A stretch of DNA of 43,302 nucleotides. It comes from Thalassarchaeum sp002495735. GTDB taxonomy: Archaea; Thermoplasmatota; Poseidoniia; Poseidoniales; Thalassarchaeaceae. The stretch is from contig CALDRG010000024.1 of NCBI GenBank assembly GCA_937911265.1, positions 1 through 43,302 of the forward strand, read 5' to 3'. The translations under genes were made by a program, and so were the position numbers. Below, piece after piece: positions 19,102-26,197 of this stretch. Each line of letters starts with the position of its first letter. Within the stretch, counting starts at the first letter, position 1. The notes under the pieces are model-generated. The model saw nothing but the letters and a program-made list of their open reading frames with translations, did no database searches and had not been told where the DNA came from.

Positions 19102-20811
19102 ATGGCTGATTCGGACGATTGGGACTCCGATATCGTCGCTGCTGTACGTAAGTATGCACTACAGAACGCCGTCGAGTACACCGGACAGGGGCAAGCAGGA
19201 AGCGTGCTCGGCAGGTTGCTATCTGAGCGTGAAGATCTTCGCAGCATGGCGAAGCAACTCCGGGATCTAGTCGAGACCGAAGTGGTCGCTGCCAACTCCC
19301 TAGCAGAGAGCAATGGAATCGAATACGTCAGGGAAGAGTTAGCGAGGACGGCGCCCGAGGCCCTAGAACGTGAGAAGCATCGCAAGGCAGAGGGGCTGAG
19401 AGAACTGCCCGGTGACACCTCTCAAGTGGTCCTGAGATTCGCCCCGAACCCTAACGGCCCCCTGACATTGGGCCATTCGAGAGGAGTTGTGATTAACTCA
19501 GAATATGCGAAAATGTACGACGGGAAAGTGGTATTGCGCTTCGACGACACAGACACCAGAGTGAAGCCTCCTCTGCCAGATGCATACGGATGGATAGAGG
19601 ATGAGTACGAGTGGCTGGCCGGAAAGCCCGCCGACGTGATTGTCAAGGCCAGTGAGAGGATGCCGGTCTATCTGGAGCACGCAGAGCGAATGATTGCCGA
19701 GGGATTCGGTTATGTCTGCCGGTGTAGCGCTGACGAGTTCCGGGACTTCAGAGAGGCCAAACAGAATTGCCCGTGCAGAGGTAGAAGTGCAACTGAGAGC
19801 CTATCTGACTGGAAGTCAATGAACGACGGTAAGATGCAGGATGGCGAGGGGGTAGTCAGGGTCAAGACCGACATGACACTGCCCAATCCGGCCCTCCGGG
19901 ATTGGCCAGCACTAAGGATTCAACACACACCTCACCCCTTGGCAGGGGATCGGTACAAGGTATGGCCACTGCTCGACTTCCAGAGCGCCATAGAGGATCA
20001 TGAGCAGGGCGTCACTCACATCGTCCGCGGAAAAGATCTGATGGACAGTACCCGCAAGCAGACGCTGCTGTACGAGCACTTCGGATGGAAATACCCTGAG
20101 CCCCTCTACTGGGGCAGAGTAAAGGTCCACGAATTCGGTAGTTTCTCTACATCGGGAATGCGCACGATGATAGAATCGGGTAGTCACGAAGGATGGGGTG
20201 ACCTTCGGCTCCCTACTCTCAGAGCGCTTCGCCGTCGAGGTTTCAGCGCGCAAGCACTGCGAGACTTCTGGATAGACCTCGGGCTATCGCAGAAGGACAT
20301 CTCGATCTCTATGCAGACCATAGAGGCATTCAACTCCAGCCTAATCGACTCGTCGGTCGAGCGGCGCAGCTTCGTGGCCTCCCCGGTCACTCTCAAATTA
20401 CGAGGGACTGAGGAGCAGAGGGTGAATGCACCTAGACATCCTGACGGGTCGATTCCGGGATCTCGGGAATGGGAGTTAACAGGCTCGATATTGATACAGG
20501 CTTCCGATACGGGCCAAAGAAGGGTTCGACTGAAGGAGTTCGCTGATATCGAAATCTTGGGAGATGTTGCGACAATTGAGTCGTTCGACAGGTCAGATGA
20601 GAGGCCTATCATCCACTGGATACCCACTGGAATCGCTCGCGAAGCCGAGTTGGTGACTCCTACAGGAGACGGACTGGTCACGCAGACCGGAGTGCTAGAG
20701 GACTTTGAGTTGGTTGTTGGCGAAACCTATCAGCTTGAGAGAGTGGGGTACGCAAGGTTGGAAGAACTGTCGGAAGACGGGTTAGCGAAGTTAGTCTGGC
20801 TGCACGGATAA
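19102..20811 (+). CDS. gltX: Glutamyl-tRNA synthetase, archaeal/eukaryotic type
   Basis: A 569-residue class I synthetase that loads glutamate on tRNA-Glu and, in most archaea, also on tRNA-Gln for later amidation. The HIGH region is in APNPNGPLTLGHSRG (114-128), followed by LRFDDTDTR, and the KMSKS-equivalent region is FSTSGMR. A beta-barrel anticodon-binding C-terminal half follows (about 400-569), as in the archaeal/GlnRS-like class. An upstream GTG at 19048 would add 18 residues without homology and overlap rnhB; the ATG at 19102 gives the typical acidic N-terminus MADSDDWDSD. It lies 47 bases after rnhB. Confidence 0.95.
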   Translation: MADSDDWDSDIVAAVRKYALQNAVEYTGQGQAGSVLGRLLSEREDLRSMAKQLRDLVETEVVAANSLAESNGIEYVREELARTAPEALEREKHRKAEGLRELPGDTSQVVLRFAPNPNGPLTLGHSRGVVINSEYAKMYDGKVVLRFDDTDTRVKPPLPDAYGWIEDEYEWLAGKPADVIVKASERMPVYLEHAERMIAEGFGYVCRCSADEFRDFREAKQNCPCRGRSATESLSDWKSMNDGKMQDGEGVVRVKTDMTLPNPALRDWPALRIQHTPHPLAGDRYKVWPLLDFQSAIEDHEQGVTHIVRGKDLMDSTRKQTLLYEHFGWKYPEPLYWGRVKVHEFGSFSTSGMRTMIESGSHEGWGDLRLPTLRALRRRGFSAQALRDFWIDLGLSQKDISISMQTIEAFNSSLIDSSVERRSFVASPVTLKLRGTEEQRVNAPRHPDGSIPGSREWELTGSILIQASDTGQRRVRLKEFADIEILGDVATIESFDRSDERPIIHWIPTGIAREAELVTPTGDGLVTQTGVLEDFELVVGETYQLERVGYARLEELSEDGLAKLVWLHG

Positions 20812-20819
20812 TCGGTTTC

Positions 20820-20834
20820 GGCGCCAAAGGCGCC
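20820..20834 (+). terminator. GC-rich hairpin after gltX
   Basis: GGCGCC (20820-20825) repeats as GGCGCC (20829-20834) around AAA. The sequence is self-complementary, so a 6-bp stem with a 3-base loop can form on either strand, 9 bases past the gltX stop. No T tract follows. It could be a transcript end or a binding site in the 96-base interval before the next gene. The rest of that interval shows nothing clear. Confidence 0.3.
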
Positions 20835-20907
20835 GCCCGCGCAACCGCGTACACGAGGTTTTCGAGAGGCGGCGCATTCAAGGGATGCTAGCCGGCCACG
20901 GGGTCTG

Positions 20908-22935
20908 ATGCCCTCTAAGCAACGCCCCAGTGCTCTGGCTCTGGTCGCACTGCTTCTCGCCATGAGCATGTCTCCCTATGCAGTCTCTGGCCAGGTGAAT
21001 CCTACTGAAGATGTGACCTGTTGCAACTCGACAAATTTCAACCTCTACCTGATGGGAGAAGCTGGCGATGGCACGCTAACTCCATTCGATGAGAATCTTG
21101 AGAGCGCAGAGTCAGATTCCCAATCTACCCTCGCCACACCATCATTCAGTGAGACTAACATCGGGACATGGGGAGTGGTGTGGGGGACTGAGGGAGACTA
21201 CCAGAACTCGACATGGGAGTTCAGCATCCCTTACGAAGTAGAGAGCGCAGTGGGAGTCACCATCAACTCAACTTTAGAGATTAGAATCGGAGGTTCGTTC
21301 TACGATGGAGACGCGGGCTTTGACCCTTATTTCACTGGTTCGGGGATGCTGCAGATTAGCGTCGAAGTCGGCTCCGGACATGTCAACGACGGTGACCTGG
21401 TGGAACTGACCCTTACTGTACGTAGTCTCCTCTTCGCCCAACCAGAGGATGATGCTGGAATACGATTCCTTTGGGGGTCCGAAGCCAATGACGCCCATAT
21501 CTCAGTACGCTTCCCCTTAGTCGACATCGAGATGAAGGACGCCAGCGTACTCGGTAGACTGATCTACTTCCCGATAGTCCTCAAATCGGGTTTCGACGAC
21601 CGGATGTGGACTGGTTCCACCGGGGGCATCTCGGTGCAGAGCGCCGAAGTCAGTCAGATGCCGATTGCCACCGGAGTCGAAGGGGGTGTCGAAGTCACCT
21701 TCGTCTGGGAGGTTCCGGAAAACTCAGAGGGTGGCAATATCAGAGTGGATTTTCAATTGAAGCCGCAGAGCGGCCTTCAGATCGACACCACTCGCACTCA
21801 TGACATCGTCATCGGCGAAGATACCGGCGGTACAGGGTGGTATCCAGCTAACGAGCCATTGAGGACGGGTGGTTCGTCCTTAGATTTGGAAATCGAGGCA
21901 CGGTGGGACGGATACATAGTGGACCGAGAGGTGATGATCAAGTTCGACGGTTCAATGTCCCAGTGGATGCGCTGGGGCCTGGACAACATAGGCAACCAGA
22001 GTCTGAGTTCCAACAGTTGGTGGCGCAATTTGAACTCATACGCGGACTCGGTCCCGTCCGCCGACAAGCATAACGGCAGAGTGGACGATTCCGAGTTGCT
22101 CGCCTTGCAGGGGCACCTCACGGGATCGGCAACCAATCTACGTTCGTTCATGGCAAACGGGCTATCACTTGAGATAGAGGCCATTCTCGGCGTCAACCCA
22201 ATCGAACTCGGACCAACTGAAATCACAATCGACATAGGAGGGACTAGGGCCTTCAGTGCCGATGCGGTAACCATCTTCATCGACACATCATACAGTTATG
22301 ATTCGATGGAGGCAGAGAGGCAGGTCCTAGTGGAGACCTTCGTACGTTCATCTACTGACGACTACTGGACTGGAATCGAATTGACTGCCGAGTTAAGGTC
22401 TACCTTGCTGGAAGACCTAGGGGCCGTAGCCGCTGATGACATAGAGTACAAGCACAGGCGCTGGATTATCCTTGAGATGTTGACTATAGACGAGCCAGAA
22501 CTCGACCCCGAACTCGACTTCAGAGTGGAATTCCAACCCTCTGGCTTCGCCTTGTACAGCGTTCTCTACGGTGCGATGATGTCAGTTCTGTTCCTTTCAG
22601 TAGGAATCGGAATGGCAATGATGCTGACCAAGCGCAGGTCCAGCGTCCCGGCAGTGGTGACTGTGATCGCTCTTGGTTGCCTCTCACTAGTGATATACGT
22701 CCTAGGCATGCCGATGCCAATCGTCTTCGGAGTCTCTATCTCTTCGATTCTGCTAGTGTTACCGGTGGCTCTGGTATCTCCTAAAACGGAGACCATTCAG
22801 AGAATCGGTAGAGGGCGCGGTGGCCCTCACATCGACTGTCCGGCGTGCTCGACCAGAGTTCCCATCGAATCTGATGTCCGCCCGCTCAGGGTGGAGTGTC
22901 CCAGTTGCAAGAGCATGCTTAGAGTCGAGGAATGA
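20908..22935 (+). CDS. Surface protein with three membrane helices and cytoplasmic zinc ribbon
   Basis: A 675-residue protein of unknown function. A signal peptide (residues 1-28) is followed by an ectodomain of about 520 residues rich in Asp, Gly, Ser and aromatic beta-strand patterns. Three hydrophobic segments lie at about 550-572, 580-596 and 600-618. The C-terminus is a zinc ribbon with C644, C647, C664 and C667 (CPACSTRVP and VECPSCKSML), preceded by a basic GRGRGGPH. The ribbon should therefore be inside the cell, coupling an external sensor or structural domain to something cytoplasmic. The last 17 bases overlap the convergent gene on the other strand. Confidence 0.8.
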   Translation: MPSKQRPSALALVALLLAMSMSPYAVSGQVNPTEDVTCCNSTNFNLYLMGEAGDGTLTPFDENLESAESDSQSTLATPSFSETNIGTWGVVWGTEGDYQNSTWEFSIPYEVESAVGVTINSTLEIRIGGSFYDGDAGFDPYFTGSGMLQISVEVGSGHVNDGDLVELTLTVRSLLFAQPEDDAGIRFLWGSEANDAHISVRFPLVDIEMKDASVLGRLIYFPIVLKSGFDDRMWTGSTGGISVQSAEVSQMPIATGVEGGVEVTFVWEVPENSEGGNIRVDFQLKPQSGLQIDTTRTHDIVIGEDTGGTGWYPANEPLRTGGSSLDLEIEARWDGYIVDREVMIKFDGSMSQWMRWGLDNIGNQSLSSNSWWRNLNSYADSVPSADKHNGRVDDSELLALQGHLTGSATNLRSFMANGLSLEIEAILGVNPIELGPTEITIDIGGTRAFSADAVTIFIDTSYSYDSMEAERQVLVETFVRSSTDDYWTGIELTAELRSTLLEDLGAVAADDIEYKHRRWIILEMLTIDEPELDPELDFRVEFQPSGFALYSVLYGAMMSVLFLSVGIGMAMMLTKRRSSVPAVVTVIALGCLSLVIYVLGMPMPIVFGVSISSILLVLPVALVSPKTETIQRIGRGRGGPHIDCPACSTRVPIESDVRPLRVECPSCKSMLRVEE

Positions 22936-23785
22936 CTCCTCGCCTCAGCAGCGAGTCGGCGACCTTTCCCGCAGCAACTGCTGCAGGGCCCTCCTTCCAC
23001 AGGCCGGCCGCCGAAGCGATTTGTCCGGCAAGGTCTGTCGACCATCCCGGGCCCAAGATGCAATGCCACCCTATCTCCTCTAGCCTAGCTGTGGAGGGAG
23101 TTGAGCGGGACAGAGCAGGCCGCATGAGATGCGAGAGAGCGCGCGCCCTCCCCTCCATATCAAGACTAGGCCAGCGAGAACTCACGGCGTCGAGCGCCGC
23201 TGGGTCGATCCAAGTGCTTGCTGAGATGTTTGGCTCGGGAACCTCAGGTAAAGGGACCACCTTGATGGAGCCATCCTTTACCAACGCGTCTCGCAGGGCC
23301 GTGAACACTGGATCATAGGTCGTGTCCAGTGCTGAGTGAAGCCAATTTCCTGAAATCGCCCACGGCCTGAGTCGGCGTATGCGGGCTCCTCCGGGGCAAA
23401 TTGCCTGCGCTAGGGCATGAGCCTGAGCCACAGCAGTTAGGGGACCCTTGCGAGAATCTCCCTGATGTCCTGTGAGGCCATCGACCACGGTCCCTGCCAG
23501 AGACAGTTGGGTGGGACTCGAGGATAGTCGGGGGCCACTCTCATCAGCTGGCCCGAGGATGTGCACCCACGAGCCCTCTGCGGGCGCCTCTAGCCTGAAT
23601 CGGCGACGGTAAGGCAGACCGGCGTCGACCAAGGCTGCCTCGAGGGGGGCAATAGCCAGAGCCCCTTGCAAAGAGGGGGCTGCAAGAAGCAGTATGGTCG
23701 TGTTCGAGCTACGCAGTTGGTCGGCTGCCTGAGACAGAATCTTGGACACAGGAGCCATCGGCTCGGCCTCCAGTAGCGTGCGCAT
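22919..23785 (-). CDS. Probable degenerate RecJ/GAN-like (DHH family) protein next to rps15
   Basis: A 288-residue protein. In many archaea the gene after rps15 encodes a RecJ-like DHH phosphoesterase related to GAN and Cdc45. This protein occupies that place and starts with a matching strand-helix pattern: NTTILLLAAPSLQGALAIAPLEAALVDAGLPYRRRF. The position where DHH enzymes have H-x-D-x-D reads APSLQGA, and no DHH triad is present, so the metal site is absent. If the relationship is right, it is a catalytically dead, structural paralogue. The family link rests mainly on synteny and is uncertain. The reading frame continues to 23824, but those codons fall on a tRNA-like sequence (antisense GFEPR signature), so the ATG at 23785 is preferred. 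Confidence 0.65.
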   Translation of the reverse strand: MRTLLEAEPMAPVSKILSQAADQLRSSNTTILLLAAPSLQGALAIAPLEAALVDAGLPYRRRFRLEAPAEGSWVHILGPADESGPRLSSSPTQLSLAGTVVDGLTGHQGDSRKGPLTAVAQAHALAQAICPGGARIRRLRPWAISGNWLHSALDTTYDPVFTALRDALVKDGSIKVVPLPEVPEPNISASTWIDPAALDAVSSRWPSLDMEGRARALSHLMRPALSRSTPSTARLEEIGWHCILGPGWSTDLAGQIASAAGLWKEGPAAVAAGKVADSLLRRGVIPRL

Positions 23786-23791
23786 GCTCGT

Positions 23792-23826
23792 GCTGTGGAG
23801 TCGGGGTTCAAATCCCCTGCGCAAGA
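23792..23826 (+). other. tRNA 3'-half-like fragment (T arm plus acceptor 3' strand)
   Basis: The plus strand reads GGGGTTCAAATCCCC, a consensus T stem and loop, followed by TGCGCAAG and an A in the discriminator position. No matching 5' acceptor strand, D arm or T33-bearing anticodon loop could be found in the expected place upstream, and no 5' half was evident nearby. It fills the 42-base gap between two minus-strand genes. It may be a relic of a tRNA gene, an integration scar, or chance. Confidence 0.4.
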
Positions 23827-23827
23827 A

Positions 23828-24283
23828 TCACTCGACCATCAGTCGTAATTGGTCCTGCTTGTAGACCCAGTCCTTATCGAGCCTACCAGTGTCCCTGTAG
23901 TACCTAGCGAGACGGCGGATCTTGGACTCGCAGAGCTCTAGTTGTCGGCGGTTGTGCAGATCCTTCGAGTTACCAGAGAGATGGTCAATCAGATTCAGAG
24001 CCTTGCGCATGAGGTTCATCATGTCCTCAGGGTACTTGCTAAGTATACCGTTCCTGGAAAGAGTCTGGGAAATTCTCTCTCCGGTGACAAGTCGTACGTC
24101 GGGCACAGCGTGTCGGTCACGCAAGATGGTACCAATCATCGCAGTGGAGTGGCCTTCTTGAGCCAAATTAATAATCAGGTCCTCGACATCCTTCTTGTCG
24201 GTATCTGACCATGCGGGTGCGTCGCTGACGCCGGGTTTGCTGGAGCCGCTGCTACCCTTACCTCCGCTGTGCATGCGTGACAT
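23828..24283 (-). CDS. rps15: 30S ribosomal protein S15
   Basis: A 151-residue archaeal/eukaryotic-type S15 (uS15), which binds the central domain of 16S rRNA early in 30S assembly. The N-terminus MSRMHSGGKGSSGS corresponds to the family's MARMH-x-x-x-x-G-x-S-G-S. The conserved helical core reads NLMRKALNLIDHLSGNSKDLHNRRQLEL in two adjacent segments, then SKIRRLARYYRDTGRLDKDWVY. An upstream in-frame ATG at 24340 adds 19 residues without homology, so the ATG at 24283 is chosen. It precedes the RecJ-like gene, as in many archaea. Confidence 0.95.
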   Translation of the reverse strand: MSRMHSGGKGSSGSSKPGVSDAPAWSDTDKKDVEDLIINLAQEGHSTAMIGTILRDRHAVPDVRLVTGERISQTLSRNGILSKYPEDMMNLMRKALNLIDHLSGNSKDLHNRRQLELCESKIRRLARYYRDTGRLDKDWVYKQDQLRLMVE

Positions 24284-24352
24284 GTGTGTTGCCTCAGGCG
24301 TCCGGGCGATGCTCCCCCTCTTTAATCGCTGCGCAGGCACCCGTAAGGAGGA

Positions 24353-26137
24353 TTACAGCCTGTGCTTGGAACGGGCTAGTCTGCCTGGGCCATCCGGCCA
24401 CTCCCAACCTGCAGCTTCGGCGCGTGCGGAGCCGACGAGTTGATCTTCCTGCATCACAAGGATTTCGTCGCCCGCCCTTATCCCTGGCTCTGCGGATTCA
24501 ACGTTGGTCGAGAACAGATCACCCCTCCACTCCAATCCCGGCTTCAGGTTAACCCTTGGTAGAGCATCGCAAGCGTCGAGCAATGGCAGGGAGGCCTTGG
24601 AGAAGGCGAACCTGCCGCTCCTAGGATTCCACTGGGCGGTCTGCTCGCCATCCTTCGTGAAGGTGAAGATTGGGGGGCGGCCCTGTACCTTCGACCCTTT
24701 CAACCAGGCATCGGTACCATGCTGGAATCGCGATAGCGCGCGCATCTGAGCCATCCTGTGAGAGGGCCTCCTCGGGTTCTCGAGACTGAGTTCTGCGCTT
24801 GCTCGCTCGACTTCCTCCTGCAATCTCGATAGTGCTTCTGTCGAACCCGCTGAATCACCTTGACGGGTGTCCACCGACTCCACTCCGTCGAACTCAATGT
24901 CGACACCTGAGTGGTTGATCACTCTAGAGTATCCGACTCTGGATACGAAGCTGGTTGTCATATCACGAATCACGGCTAGTTCATCGGCATCCCATTCACC
25001 CGTCACGGGGATGTCGTAATTTGCCGCAGGCCAAATCTCCTCCAGCTCTCTCGGAACGAGCCCAAGAGGAGCGGTGACTATCACCTGATGCACCGCATCG
25101 GATCCTATTACCCTCATGAATCTCCTATGACTCTGAGAAGTGCGGTATGGCTTCACCGCCGAACATGGCAACAGTAGCAGCACCTGTCTCTGATGCTCTG
25201 GAGGCAGGTGCTGATCAGCGACTCTGTAGCGCCAATCATGAATTAGTGCGTCATTTCGGCTCGAATACGTGTGGCACCTCAACCTGTGCTCATGCCCGAC
25301 CACCCTAGCTAGACCAGAGCGAGCTCCCTCATACCCTCTCATCAAGGAGTCATGTCGGCGGAGGCGCTCCACCGAACGTGGGCTGGATGCGGCTTGGCGC
25401 TCGGTCAACTCGCGCAAAGAGCCATTCCGGATTGCAGTTCTAGTGGCTGCGATAGCGCGTGACCATGCAGCGCATTGAGTCTCCATATCGGCACTTTCAC
25501 CTAGCGTGCTTTCAGGCAGCCTGGGCCCGTCTTCAGTGAGAATCACCCCCAGAGAAGAGGCTCTTCTCGAACGTGTAGTATCAAACAGGTCGACCCCCAT
25601 CCACGAGAGTAGAGCACAGTTGTCAGGGCCTGCTATCCCAGGAGTCCAAATGAGAGAAGTTGGAAAACGCACCCTGAGCGCATCGAGCGCCTCAACAAGC
25701 ATCCCTGGTCGCTCGGCTAGCTGCACTGCGTCAACTAGGGCTATGACTGAAGGCTCCAAACCAAGGTCGTTGAGACTCTGGTCGTGGTGCAAGGACTGCC
25801 AAGAAACGGGGAGAAGCTGGGAGCCGTGGCCGACCTCTCCCGAATCCGCCTCGGCGAGGCTCGGAGGTAGCGACAGGCCCTCCGATGCCTGCCACGTGTC
25901 TGTAGAGTCGAAAGGATAGCACATCTCCCCTCTAGTAGACATCGAAATGAGTGCTGGCACGGCGCCTTGGCTCCTCGAGCACGAGAACGGCGCCAGAGAC
26001 GGTTCGATTTCTGGGTCCTGTGGGCCCAAAACTAGGCCCGGAGTCCATCCGACAGGTTGGTTCCTGTCGCCTAGTGGCATCAGCCTCGCGAAGCGCTGTC
26101 TTGCGGTCACACCGCGAGCCAACGGACGTTCTTCCAT
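24353..26137 (-). CDS. arcS: Archaeosine synthase ArcS (TgtA2), tRNA G+ modification
   Basis: A 594-residue enzyme of archaeosine formation at tRNA position 15; ArcS attaches lysine to preQ0-tRNA, and in archaea with RaSEA that adduct is cleaved to archaeosine. The ArcS-specific motif LLPCSAVKPYRTSQSH (322-337) is intact and is followed by HQVIVTAPLGLVPRELEEIWP and YDIPVTGEW. The N-terminal half is TGT-like (IWTPGIAGPDNCALLSWMGVDLFDT at about 163-187, in two blocks). The C-terminus is a PUA-like RNA-binding domain (about 515-590). The frame continues to a TTG at 26203 that would overlap the divergent gene; the ATG at 26137 leaves a 60-base promoter space. It is 69 bases upstream of rps15 on the same strand. 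Confidence 0.92.
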   Translation of the reverse strand: MEERPLARGVTARQRFARLMPLGDRNQPVGWTPGLVLGPQDPEIEPSLAPFSCSRSQGAVPALISMSTRGEMCYPFDSTDTWQASEGLSLPPSLAEADSGEVGHGSQLLPVSWQSLHHDQSLNDLGLEPSVIALVDAVQLAERPGMLVEALDALRVRFPTSLIWTPGIAGPDNCALLSWMGVDLFDTTRSRRASSLGVILTEDGPRLPESTLGESADMETQCAAWSRAIAATRTAIRNGSLRELTERQAASSPRSVERLRRHDSLMRGYEGARSGLARVVGHEHRLRCHTYSSRNDALIHDWRYRVADQHLPPEHQRQVLLLLPCSAVKPYRTSQSHRRFMRVIGSDAVHQVIVTAPLGLVPRELEEIWPAANYDIPVTGEWDADELAVIRDMTTSFVSRVGYSRVINHSGVDIEFDGVESVDTRQGDSAGSTEALSRLQEEVERASAELSLENPRRPSHRMAQMRALSRFQHGTDAWLKGSKVQGRPPIFTFTKDGEQTAQWNPRSGRFAFSKASLPLLDACDALPRVNLKPGLEWRGDLFSTNVESAEPGIRAGDEILVMQEDQLVGSARAEAAGWEWPDGPGRLARSKHRL

Positions 26138-26197
26138 ACCCTCTCGCACGACGCGGTTCGCTTGAAGGATTCTAAGGTACAGCGGGTTCGGCCCCAC

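Noticed and set aside
23786..23824. Thirteen extra residues (MRRGFEPRLHSTS) on the RecJ-like protein
   Set aside because: GFEPR is the usual translation of an antisense tRNA T arm; the ATG at 23785 gives a normal start.
23740..23826. A complete tRNA gene
   Set aside because: No 5' acceptor partner for TGCGCAAG, no D arm, and no anticodon loop with T33 at the expected distance were found; only the 3' part matches.
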